Source: JBOFCS01 sp051646185 (GTDB lineage: Bacteria > Actinomycetota > Actinomycetes > Mycobacteriales > Mycobacteriaceae). Taken from it: 14,609 nt of DNA. Shown here piece by piece: positions 7,073-13,962 of the stretch (position 1 is its first letter; each line of letters opens with the position of its first letter). The position numbers were made by a program, and so were the translations under genes. The stretch covers positions 1 through 14,609 of the forward strand of contig JBOFCS010000149.1 in NCBI GenBank assembly GCA_051646185.1, in the 5' to 3' direction. The notes under the pieces were generated by a model. It was not told where the DNA came from, searched no databases, and saw only the letters and a program-made list of their open reading frames with translations.

Positions 7073-8080
7073 GTGTTGATTGCTCCCACCACTTTATCCA
7101 GTCCGTGGACCTCTGTTGAGGTGTGCGCTGGTGCAGGTGGGCAGGCTATTGGTCTTGAGGCCGCCGGGTTTCAGCATGCCGCGCTGGTAGAAATTGATGC
7201 CAATGCCTGTACCACTTTGCGAACTAATCGGCCGCACTGGAAGGTGTTGGAAAAAGATCTTCAGACTGTGACCGCCGATATGCTCACAGGGGGCGTCCAG
7301 GTGGACCTTCTTGCCGGTGGCGTCCCCTGCCCACCGTTTTCTTTAGCAGGAAAGCAATTGGGAAAAGATGATGATAGAGATTTATTTCCGGCTTTTCTAC
7401 GTCTTACCCAGGAGATGCGGCCTCGGGCTTTGATGATCGAAAATGTTCGTGGGTTGATGCAGGGAAAGTTCGATGCTTATCGAGCGAGGGTCGTTCGTAA
7501 ACTGAGTGCTCTTGGATACATGACTGATTGGCGAGTGGTCTACTCAAGCCATTTTGGGGTCCCACAACTACGGCCTCGATCTATTCTGGTTGCGATGAAA
7601 CCCTCTGATATGGAGTTTTTTCAGTGGCCGCAGGGAAATCCTGACAAGGTTAAGACAATTGGTAAAGCACTGGGAAGGTCGATGGCCTCAGCAGGTTGGG
7701 AGGGGGCTCAGCAATGGGCCAAAGAAGCTAATAAGATTGCGCCAACCCTTGTCGGGGGTTCAAAAAAGCATGGCGGAGCAGACTTAGGGCCAACTCGTGC
7801 TCGCGCGGGGTGGCTTGCTCTTGGTATAGATGGTCGGGGATTGGCCGATGAACTTCCTGGTCCAGGGTTTGCTGGGCTGCCAAGATTGACTGTTCAGCAA
7901 GCAGCGTTAGTGCAGGGGTTCCCAGCGCATTGGCGTATTACTGGACGCAAAACGGCGGCTTACCGTCAAGTGGGCAACGCCTTTCCTCCTCCTGTTGCCA
8001 AAGCCTTTGGTAATGAATTTATTTCAGCTTTTACTGCAGCGGATAGTCTCGGTGCGTCAAGGCCTTTGAGTGCTAGTTAG
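7073..8080 (+). CDS. DNA (cytosine-5-)-methyltransferase of a type II R-M system
   Basis: This enzyme transfers a methyl group from S-adenosylmethionine to cytosine C5 within a short DNA site, protecting it from the partner endonuclease at 8073-8993. All core motifs are in order: motif I EVCAGAGG (16-23, SAM binding), motif IV with the catalytic Cys (GGVPCPPFS, C86; Pro where many enzymes have Gln), motif VI ENVRGL (from E123), motif VIII QLRPR, a target-recognition region of about 100 residues, motif IX LTVQQAALVQGFP, and motif X YRQVGNAFPPPV. At 335 residues it is a normal length. The start is uncertain: GTG 7073 overlaps the end of AGGGGGG (7067-7073), TTG 7076 is also possible, and nothing beyond motif I is lost either way. 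Recognition of GCCGGC is inferred from the NaeI-type partner. No separate controller gene is seen. Confidence 0.93.
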   Translation: MLIAPTTLSSPWTSVEVCAGAGGQAIGLEAAGFQHAALVEIDANACTTLRTNRPHWKVLEKDLQTVTADMLTGGVQVDLLAGGVPCPPFSLAGKQLGKDDDRDLFPAFLRLTQEMRPRALMIENVRGLMQGKFDAYRARVVRKLSALGYMTDWRVVYSSHFGVPQLRPRSILVAMKPSDMEFFQWPQGNPDKVKTIGKALGRSMASAGWEGAQQWAKEANKIAPTLVGGSKKHGGADLGPTRARAGWLALGIDGRGLADELPGPGFAGLPRLTVQQAALVQGFPAHWRITGRKTAAYRQVGNAFPPPVAKAFGNEFISAFTAADSLGASRPLSAS

Positions 8081-8993
8081 GTCCGGTTATGATTGGTGCG
8101 GGAGTGGTGACTGTCTCCCCGAGACTTGCTCTTCGCCAACCACTTCCCGCAATTTGTACGGCAGTGGGCGAATAATCAGGGACAATTTTTGAGCTGATAA
8201 GTTGTGATCGATTGGGTCGCACAAGCCCAAGTTTTACGGCTATATCGGCTTGGTTTCGGTAGTTTCCACTGAGAATGACAAAACCTTCAGTAGCCAAAGC
8301 TGTTCGTGCTCCGCCATTATTGCGCACGCGTTTCATGTAGTCAGCTTGTCCGGCGACAGTGGCAATGACACCTCGGCCAACAAGATATCCTTCCGTTAGA
8401 CGGAAAAGCTGATTAATTCGGGCTTGCCCAGAATTGAGTTGCATCATGTTTTCAACATCTTTGGGATTCAGTTGTAATAAAACGTTGGGCGGTAGGGGCG
8501 CGTTATAAGCGAGCCAGACAATGCTGGCCCTTCCTTCAGCATTGAGGGAACGTTTGCCATCTCGATTTTTGCCGTTGCCAAGATGTTTTTCACTGGCGCG
8601 AACCAGCCCTGCGCTCCATATGCACTGCTGGTCGTCTGCGGTTATGACTAAACAGACATGCCCGAGCGTTTCGGGCGGGAGCATCCACCCACCGATGCGT
8701 TGTGAGTACTTGCAGTCCACATCAACGCCGTCGATATGGTAGTCAAGTTTGTATCCATCGTTGATTACTCCGGCAAGAACTCGACGTAAGTTGATTTCAA
8801 TAAGGGTGCCAAAATGGGTTTTTTCAGTTTTATATAACTGATCCCAGCGGTATCTGCCGGTATGTTGCCCATCGTATAGTTGGTCAAAAGTATTACGCAA
8901 AGTTTCCGCAACACGGGTAAAGTCAGGATCTTCAAGACGCAAAAAGGCTTCAACGCGGGCAATATCAGGATCGGAGGCTGATGGCGGCTTCAG
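8073..8993 (-). CDS. NaeI-family type IIE restriction endonuclease
   Basis: NaeI cuts GCCGGC and must bind a second copy of the site as an effector. Numbering from the CTG start, the catalytic residues fall at E66 (LIEINL), D84, D93 and K95 (DVDCKYS). The D-D-K spacing is identical to NaeI E70/D86/D95/K97, with two extra residues after Glu. The ligase-like stretch FDQLYDGQHTGRY keeps Leu (L39, NaeI Leu43), exactly 27 residues before the catalytic Glu as in NaeI. The effector-DNA domain (GRGVIATVAGQADYMKRVRNNGGARTAL) is intact. TTG 8942 would start inside the conserved N-terminus. The frame is open to 9011, and CTG 8993 gives 306 residues (NaeI has 317) with Shine-Dalgarno AGGTGGG (9005-8999) five bases upstream, overlapping the mhuD stop as CTGA. 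It overlaps the methyltransferase 3' end by 8 bp. Confidence 0.9.
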   Translation of the reverse strand: MKPPSASDPDIARVEAFLRLEDPDFTRVAETLRNTFDQLYDGQHTGRYRWDQLYKTEKTHFGTLIEINLRRVLAGVINDGYKLDYHIDGVDVDCKYSQRIGGWMLPPETLGHVCLVITADDQQCIWSAGLVRASEKHLGNGKNRDGKRSLNAEGRASIVWLAYNAPLPPNVLLQLNPKDVENMMQLNSGQARINQLFRLTEGYLVGRGVIATVAGQADYMKRVRNNGGARTALATEGFVILSGNYRNQADIAVKLGLVRPNRSQLISSKIVPDYSPTAVQIAGSGWRRASLGETVTTPAPIITGPN

Positions 8994-9301
8994 TGTTTCC
9001 CACCTGGAATATTAAGGACTACATCAAATTCTAAAAGTGTAGCCCCGGTGGAAACTGGACTTTTATGTTCGCCAGCGTGCGCTTGGCGCGCTGATCCTGA
9101 TGCCCACGCTTGGAAATCTTCTTCACTCTCCCATTGGGTGATAACAAAATAGCGGTCTTCGCCTTTGGTAGGACGCAGTAGCTGGAAACCAAGAAAACCT
9201 GCAGAGCCTTCGACTGTGTGGGCGCGGGCTGCAAAGCGTCTTTCTAATTCGGGGCCAGCTTCGAAGGGAACAGTGATTGCGTTGATTTTTACGATTGGCA
9301 T
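8990..9301 (-). CDS. mhuD: MhuD-type heme-degrading monooxygenase
   Basis: MhuD-type enzymes are small cytoplasmic dimers of the antibiotic-biosynthesis-monooxygenase fold that open the heme ring and release iron; in M. tuberculosis the product is mycobilin. The 103-residue protein starts MPIVKINAI and has Asn7, Trp66 and His75 at exactly the positions of the functional residues of M. tuberculosis MhuD, plus GFLGFQLLRP and a strand ending LLEFDVVL. ATG 9301 is chosen because it gives this numbering; GTG 9310 would add three residues. No good Shine-Dalgarno is visible. Its position near lysS-lsr2-clpC matches the mycobacterial neighbourhood. Its stop overlaps the probable CTG start of the NaeI-like endonuclease, so the two are likely cotranscribed. 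No DtxR-like iron box was recognised upstream. Confidence 0.9.
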   Translation of the reverse strand: MPIVKINAITVPFEAGPELERRFAARAHTVEGSAGFLGFQLLRPTKGEDRYFVITQWESEEDFQAWASGSARQAHAGEHKSPVSTGATLLEFDVVLNIPGGKH

Positions 9302-9314
9302 AACAACCACGGTA

Positions 9315-9340
9315 CCGTCTATTTTTTTGGTCTCAGACGG
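9315..9340. promoter_or_regulatory. Inverted repeat just upstream of mhuD
   Basis: CCGTCT and AGACGG form perfect 6-bp arms separated by 14 bases that include a run of seven T (A on the minus strand), 13 bp before the mhuD ATG. It could be an operator, or an mRNA hairpin that influences initiation of mhuD and the coupled endonuclease. The role is unknown. Confidence 0.35.
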
Positions 9341-9426
9341 CGGAGTTATCTTGTGTATCCGGGCGCAAAGCTCTTCCGGTGTTAAGCGCAGTTGGGGGAT
9401 ATCTCAGAGTGCTAGCGCTTATAAAT

Positions 9427-9792
9427 CTAGCTAACAGTCGGTAAACCTGATTGGGGGCCTGTTCGAATATAGAGATAAAACGGTACTGCGGTGGCTATTC
9501 CAACGGTAAAAGTAAGAATCAAGGAGATGATCCACCAACGGATAATTCCACGTTGTTTGGCATCTGCGTACGCCCACGTATGAAAACCGGTAACTGTGAG
9601 GCCTAGATCGACCATCGCAAATTTTCCTGGTGTGGTTTTGTGAATATCTCCAACAAAGAAATCTAAGATGGATTTTTTCCCATTTTTATGTACGTAGGGA
9701 AGGGCAATGGAATTCTGAATGAAAAAAGAAAGAAAGAATAGTACTAAAAGTGATGGGCGAAGCCAGGTGGGTAGCGGGGAAGAGCGAGTCAT
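9427..9792 (-). CDS. DUF2834 family membrane protein
   Basis: This 121-residue protein has three likely membrane helices: about residues 12-30 (LRPSLLVLFFLSFFIQ), a moderately hydrophobic one at 58-78, and 84-108 (WWIISLILTFTVGIATAVPFYLYI). The signature FHTWAYADAKQRG...RWWI identifies the DUF2834 family, whose function is not known. ATG 9792 has an AAGGAG Shine-Dalgarno about 7 bases upstream. A good sigma-A promoter lies at 9903-9875, giving a leader of about 75 nt. mhuD begins 125 bp downstream on the same strand, so readthrough into mhuD and the endonuclease is possible; no convincing terminator was seen between them. Confidence 0.85.
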   Translation of the reverse strand: MTRSSPLPTWLRPSLLVLFFLSFFIQNSIALPYVHKNGKKSILDFFVGDIHKTTPGKFAMVDLGLTVTGFHTWAYADAKQRGIIRWWIISLILTFTVGIATAVPFYLYIRTGPQSGLPTVS

Positions 9793-9874
9793 AGTGTGCT
9801 CCTTGTACAGTGGTTAAGGTGGCAGCGTTAGGGATCGCCCATAGGGCTATGCTGTTTGGCATAAAACTATAGGA

Positions 9875-9903
9875 AAGCTAGCTGCTTTACCGAATTCTGT
9901 CAA
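9875..9903 (-). promoter_or_regulatory. Sigma-A type promoter for the DUF2834 gene
   Basis: On the minus strand TTGACA (9903-9898), a 17-bp spacer and TAGCTT (9880-9875) form a housekeeping promoter with a perfect -35 and a TAnnnT -10. Transcription would start near 9868. Confidence 0.6.
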
Positions 9904-9973
9904 GAGGGTTAGCTGACATTTTTGAAAAGCATTGCTTCACAGTAGACTTAGATAGCAAAGTCCACTCGGTTAG

Positions 9974-11140
9974 CTAGAAACAAAAACCCTCTCCCCGATA
10001 AGTGGGTACAGTGGTATAAGAGCCATCGGGATGGACTAAATGAATGTTATTAAATCTTTCGCAGGTTTCTCCGGCTTTAGTTGGCCTGAACCACGCTAAG
10101 TCTCCGATGGGTAGGTCTGCGGTTATTGGTGTCTGAACTTCGCCCGCACCTTCATTTTTGAGAAGTTTGCTTCCGCTTGGCCATACTGGGGTGGGTAGAC
10201 GTGACGGTCCCGCTGCCCCAGATGCCGGATAGCCCCCACCGAAGAGTGTGGTGATCTTCTTGGTGGGTTTACGTACGGATGGAAGTGCAAAATACAATGC
10301 CGGATGTGGGGTGAAGCTTCGGTAGTGATCAAAAAGGGTTGTGACATATAGCCCTGACCCAGCAGTGACTTCGGTGACACAAGGATCGGCAGAACTTACT
10401 TCAAGAGAGCCAGAGCCACCGCTATTGACCAAGGTGATATTCGGGCAAATATCACGGACCGCCTGCACTATCTGGCTTCGGCGGGTGCTTAATTCCTTTG
10501 CTGAGAGCCGTTTCATTAGCCGAATAGCTACATTGTTATCTTGCAACCCGGCGATCTGAGCTTCATAAAACATCACGCCAACAACATTAAATCCCAAGGT
10601 AATTGCTGATTGAGCGAGTTTGGTAACTTGCTCAGGCGTACGTAATGGGGATCGACGGACCCCAAGGTGTGCTGGTCCAATCCGTAGTGAAGCATCAATG
10701 TCAAAGCACACCCGTGGTTGGTCTGTGGGTTTAAGCGCTGCTCGGATAAGTTTTAGTTGATCAGTATGATCGGCCATAAAGGTTATCGACCCCAGTAGTC
10801 GGGCATTACCTGAGAGTTGTTTAATAGCAGGCGTATTTACGGTGGGATAGCCGAGTAGAATATCTTGCGCGCCCTTATTGGCAAGCCAGATGGCCTCCTC
10901 GAGCGAGTAGGCCATTATCCCTCGAAATCCCTGATTTTCTGTTAGCTGTGAACCGAGAATAATTTCTAAAACTTCGCGGCAGCGAACTGACTTGCTGGCA
11001 ATGCGGATGGGAGTTCCACCTGCCCTACGGGTGAGGTCCCCGGCGTTAGTTTGTAAGGTGGTGAGATCGAGGGCCAGTAGGGGCGCTTGTAGCTTTGAGG
11101 TTGCTGTACGTATTCGATCTAGTGCGGTATTCATATGCAT
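9974..11140 (-). CDS. PLP-dependent amino-acid deaminase/aldolase (alanine racemase N-terminal fold)
   Basis: This family includes D-threonine aldolase and D-serine dehydratase-like enzymes with a fold-type III PLP barrel. The product has ALDLTTLQTN at the barrel entry, the likely PLP lysine K50 in RIASKSVRC, LLGYP and IDASLRIG strands, and the phosphate-binding NSGGSGS. The C-terminal block GDLAWFRPTKAGETCERF...HLV corresponds to the metal-site region of D-threonine aldolase/D-serine dehydratase. ATG 11140 is chosen because it lies four bases after the tetR stop and gives a normal N-terminus (388 residues); the frame stays open to 11245 but that part overlaps tetR in another frame. An ATG at 11134 is an alternative. 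It is the second gene of a tetR-aldolase operon, divergent from the lactone oxidase. The substrate is unknown. Confidence 0.85.
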   Translation of the reverse strand: MHMNTALDRIRTATSKLQAPLLALDLTTLQTNAGDLTRRAGGTPIRIASKSVRCREVLEIILGSQLTENQGFRGIMAYSLEEAIWLANKGAQDILLGYPTVNTPAIKQLSGNARLLGSITFMADHTDQLKLIRAALKPTDQPRVCFDIDASLRIGPAHLGVRRSPLRTPEQVTKLAQSAITLGFNVVGVMFYEAQIAGLQDNNVAIRLMKRLSAKELSTRRSQIVQAVRDICPNITLVNSGGSGSLEVSSADPCVTEVTAGSGLYVTTLFDHYRSFTPHPALYFALPSVRKPTKKITTLFGGGYPASGAAGPSRLPTPVWPSGSKLLKNEGAGEVQTPITADLPIGDLAWFRPTKAGETCERFNNIHLVHPDGSYTTVPTYRGEGFCF

Positions 11141-11144
11141 CAAG

Positions 11145-11771
11145 TCATCTAATCTTGTGCGAAATAGTGATGGCAAGATTGTCAAATTGTTGGGTGGCCG
11201 AAAGCTCGTTACGATCGACGAGCCAGCGTAAGGTGATGCCATCAATGGCTGCTAAAACTTCCCGGCAGATAGACTCAAACGGTTCGGACCAGGAAGCATT
11301 AAACCGGTGAGCAACCTCTTGGAAAAACTCGCTGGCAGCTTGATCCATTATCGAGTATTGCTGACGAGCCAAGTGTGCAGGACCCTCGGTACGGTCATGG
11401 CGTAGTGCGTAAGTGGTTATTTCGTAAGTCAAAATTTGGCGTTGCGGTGAGGACTTTATGACTTCCCACATAGAGTGCAGGCCGCTTTTGATGAAGTCAG
11501 CTACACAGCCCGAGCTGGTTTTGTCTGTAGCTGCAACGTGAGCAAAAGCTTGCTTAACCCCGTCGCTCAGTTCAGCGATAATGGATTCGATGATCGCAGA
11601 CAACAACACTTCTTTGCTTTCGAAGCAGTAGTGTACGACCCCAAGAGAGACACCAGCGGCTTCTGCAACTGCTCGAATGGTGAGGGAGCCGAAGCCATCG
11701 CGCTCAGCAAGTTCAATGGCTGCCTGGACAAGCTGGGTGCGGCGTTGTGGGTACGCTAGTCGTTCCTGCAT
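11145..11771 (-). CDS. TetR family transcriptional regulator
   Basis: This 208-residue protein has an N-terminal helix-turn-helix at residues about 31-50 (TIRAVAEAAGVSLGVVHYCF), followed by the SKEVLL start of the ligand/dimer domain. The frame is open to 11888, but ATG 11771 puts the HTH at the usual distance from the N-terminus, and the upstream extension would overlap the divergent oxidase gene. It likely represses itself, the aldolase behind it and the divergent oxidase from inverted repeats at 11799-11829. A possible -10, TATACA, lies at 11792-11787 (minus strand). The inducer is unknown; a lactone, sugar acid or amino acid handled by the neighbouring enzymes would be a reasonable guess. 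Confidence 0.9.
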   Translation of the reverse strand: MQERLAYPQRRTQLVQAAIELAERDGFGSLTIRAVAEAAGVSLGVVHYCFESKEVLLSAIIESIIAELSDGVKQAFAHVAATDKTSSGCVADFIKSGLHSMWEVIKSSPQRQILTYEITTYALRHDRTEGPAHLARQQYSIMDQAASEFFQEVAHRFNASWSEPFESICREVLAAIDGITLRWLVDRNELSATQQFDNLAITISHKIR

Positions 11772-11798
11772 ATGTAGATAGTTGCCTGTATATTCGTT

Positions 11799-11817
11799 CC
11801 AGTCAACATTGACTTGG
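11799..11817. promoter_or_regulatory. Imperfect inverted repeat, possible second TetR half-operator
   Basis: CCAGTCAACATTGACTTGG has GTCAA/TTGAC arms around a CA centre; the outer CCA/TGG also match if one base is skipped. It overlaps the -35 of the oxidase promoter and abuts the perfect repeat at 11814-11829. Confidence 0.4.
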
Positions 11818-11837
11818 ACGGATGTCCAATGGATACT
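11809..11837 (+). promoter_or_regulatory. Sigma-A promoter of the lactone oxidase gene
   Basis: TTGACT (11809-11814), a 17-bp spacer and GATACT (11832-11837) form a good housekeeping promoter. Transcription would begin about six bases later, at or next to the ATG at 11844, so the mRNA is probably leaderless. This explains the lack of a Shine-Dalgarno. Confidence 0.6.
11814..11829. promoter_or_regulatory. Perfect inverted repeat in the promoter spacer, likely TetR operator
   Basis: TTGGAC-GGAT-GTCCAA is a perfect 6+4+6 inverted repeat. It lies between the -35 and -10 of the oxidase promoter and 43 bp from the tetR start. A repressor bound here would block RNA polymerase, and the divergent TetR is the obvious candidate. 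Confidence 0.6.
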
Positions 11838-11843
11838 CGTTAA

Positions 11844-13157
11844 ATGCAGACCCATACACGTTGGAGTAACTGGGCGGGCAACGTCCATTCGTCGCCGGTT
11901 CGGGTGGATCAGCCCGGGTCAGTTGAGCAACTTATTGAGACGATTACGCAGGCTTATCATGCAGGTCACAAAGTAAAAGTTGTAGGAGCCGGACATTCCT
12001 TCACCCCTATTGCTGCTACTGATGGGGTGCAAATTAGCTTAGATGCACTATCTGGGGTGGAATCGGTAACCCCCAATGACCAGGGTGCCCTCGTTACGGT
12101 TTTTGCAGGGACGCGGTTATTTGAACTCAACCCACTGCTCTGGGATTTAGGATTCGCCATGACGAATCTTGGTGATATTGATCAGCAATCTATTGCTGGG
12201 GCTATTTCCACTGCTACCCACGGAACCGGGGCGGGTTATGGGGGTCTAGCCACACAGGTGCGGCATCTTCAGTTTGTCACCGCAGACGGATCAGTTTTGG
12301 AGCTAGACTCGGAGAATAGCCCCACTATCTTTGATGCTGCTCGAGTGAGTTTGGGTGCCTTGGGAGTTATTTCTAAAGTGACCTTGCAAGTTTCTCCAGC
12401 GTTTGCCCTCAAAGCAGTTGAAGCCCCAGCGACACTAGATGAAGTCTTAGCTAATCTTACCTGGACTGTGCAAAACTCGGACCATTTTGAGTTTTTTTGG
12501 TTCCCTCACACCAGGAGGGTTTTAACGAAGATCAATACGCGGGTACCCGTTGACGCGGATTTAGCTCCACTAGGCAGGCTTCGTTCCTATTGGGATGATG
12601 AGTTGTTGTCAAACAAGCTTTTTGAGCAGGTAAATCGGATAACAACCAGATTTCCGGCCTCGATTCCTCGGATTAATGAGGTGACCTCACGAATACTCTC
12701 GGAGCGGAAGTACACAGACCGTAGTTATCGAGTGTTTGCTTCTGCTCGCAATGTTCGATTTTATGAAATGGAGTACGCGGTTCCAGTGCATACGGTTGAA
12801 CAGATTCTCGCTGAGATTGGTCAGTGGATTGATGATTCAGGACATACCCTGGCCTTTCCCATTGAGGTTCGGTTTGCTCGAGCTGATGATCTGTGGTTAT
12901 CGACAGCCACTGGTCGTGATACGGCTTATATTGCAGTGCATCAGTACCACCGAAGAGATCATTATGAATACTTTCGAGCTTTTGAAAAAATAGCTAAATC
13001 TTTTGATGGAAGGCCACACTGGGGAAAGTTGCATGAGCGTACGTTGCAGGATTTGCGCCCGGTTTACCCGCACTTAGACGATTTTATTGGGGTGCGAGAT
13101 CAACTTGACCCTGGTCGGCTATTTAGTAACCCACATTTGGAAACAATCCTTGGCTAG
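11844..13157 (+). CDS. FAD-linked aldonolactone oxidase (D-arabinono-1,4-lactone oxidase family)
   Basis: These VAO-family flavoenzymes oxidise aldono-1,4-lactones or related polyols. The 437-residue protein has an N-terminal FAD-binding domain with VVGAGHSFTPIA (His51 is the candidate covalent FAD ligand), LGDIDQQSIAGAISTATHGTGAGYGGLATQVR and SLGALGVISKVTL. The C-terminal ALO domain carries the HWGK motif (H392-K395) and ends DQLDPGRLFSNPHLE. Length and motifs fit actinobacterial homologues such as M. tuberculosis Rv1771, an L-gulono-1,4-lactone dehydrogenase. The start at ATG 11844 coincides with the predicted transcription start. The alpha/beta hydrolase follows after 35 bp, so the two probably form an operon. 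The natural substrate cannot be told from the sequence: ascorbate-type synthesis is not established in these bacteria. Confidence 0.88.
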   Translation: MQTHTRWSNWAGNVHSSPVRVDQPGSVEQLIETITQAYHAGHKVKVVGAGHSFTPIAATDGVQISLDALSGVESVTPNDQGALVTVFAGTRLFELNPLLWDLGFAMTNLGDIDQQSIAGAISTATHGTGAGYGGLATQVRHLQFVTADGSVLELDSENSPTIFDAARVSLGALGVISKVTLQVSPAFALKAVEAPATLDEVLANLTWTVQNSDHFEFFWFPHTRRVLTKINTRVPVDADLAPLGRLRSYWDDELLSNKLFEQVNRITTRFPASIPRINEVTSRILSERKYTDRSYRVFASARNVRFYEMEYAVPVHTVEQILAEIGQWIDDSGHTLAFPIEVRFARADDLWLSTATGRDTAYIAVHQYHRRDHYEYFRAFEKIAKSFDGRPHWGKLHERTLQDLRPVYPHLDDFIGVRDQLDPGRLFSNPHLETILG

Positions 13158-13192
13158 TTAGTGCTCATGAGGGGGCGGTATCGTCCAAGTCT

Positions 13193-13948
13193 ATGCAGTG
13201 GATTACAGATCAGGGCGGAAGTGGACGACCAATCATTTTATTGCACGGCTTAATGGGCCGCGGTTCAACGTGGTCAGAACAACTGCCTTGGTTAAAAAGG
13301 TACGGCCAGGTGTATACCTATGATGCTCCTTGGCATCGGGGGAGAGATGTTATGGACTTACGCCCGATAACTACAGAACTTTTTGTTGCAGATATTGCCC
13401 AACACCTCGATGCCCTTGCAGGAGAAGCTGCGGTATTAATTGGGCATTCAATGGGTGGGTTGCATGCTTGGTGCCTTGCGGCCGAGAGGCCAGATTTAGT
13501 GGCTGCTTTAGTTATTGAGGATATGTCACCAGATTTTTCCGGGCGGACTGCAGGTTCTTGGGCGCCGTGGTTTGATGCCTGGCCACAAACTTTTGGCAGC
13601 GCCGAGCAGATTTACTCCATGTTCGGACCTACCGCAGGTCGATATTTTCTGGAGGCCTTTGACCGCACTGAATTTGGCTGGCAGCTGCATGGCGATATAC
13701 CAACTTGGCGCCGAATTGCCGAACATTGGGGGACTCGTAACTATTGGGATCAATGGCGGAAAGTCTTGGTGCCTAAGCTCATTCTTGAAGCAGAATTTAG
13801 TATTACGCCACCAGGGCAGATGCGTGAAATGGCTAAGTCTCCGAAAAGTAGTTATCTCCAGGTGGGAGGGGGCGGGCATCTTATTCACGGTGATGCCCCA
13901 GATATTTTCCGAGGCGCTGTTGAAGCCTTTTTGTCAGGATTGAGTTAA
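13193..13948 (+). CDS. Alpha/beta hydrolase fold protein
   Basis: This 251-residue single-domain hydrolase has the oxyanion-hole motif HGLMG (18-22), the nucleophile elbow GHSMGG (Ser86) and a C-terminal catalytic His in GGGGHLIHGD (H229, with H232 nearby). The acid residue probably lies in VLVPKLILEAEFS or IEDMSPD. No signal peptide is visible, so it is cytoplasmic. It is cotranscribed with the lactone oxidase and convergent with mutY, as a similar hydrolase is in M. tuberculosis (Rv3591c next to mutY, from memory). Lactone or ester hydrolysis linked to the oxidase is a guess. ATG 13193 has only a distant GAGGGGGCGG (from 13169), so the start is moderately secure. Its stop is 14 bp from the mutY stop. 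Confidence 0.87.
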   Translation: MQWITDQGGSGRPIILLHGLMGRGSTWSEQLPWLKRYGQVYTYDAPWHRGRDVMDLRPITTELFVADIAQHLDALAGEAAVLIGHSMGGLHAWCLAAERPDLVAALVIEDMSPDFSGRTAGSWAPWFDAWPQTFGSAEQIYSMFGPTAGRYFLEAFDRTEFGWQLHGDIPTWRRIAEHWGTRNYWDQWRKVLVPKLILEAEFSITPPGQMREMAKSPKSSYLQVGGGGHLIHGDAPDIFRGAVEAFLSGLS

Positions 13949-13962
13949 TGTGAGTAACCAGT

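Noticed and set aside
9905..9925. DtxR-like GGTTAGC sequence
   Set aside because: Only one half matches the DtxR palindrome; the other half does not.
11141..11245. N-terminal extension of the aldolase frame
   Set aside because: It overlaps the well-supported tetR 3' end and adds no recognisable domain; the ATG at 11140, just after the tetR stop, is better.
11772..11888. N-terminal extension of TetR
   Set aside because: It would cover the divergent promoter and the oxidase start, and the HTH is already at the normal distance from ATG 11771.
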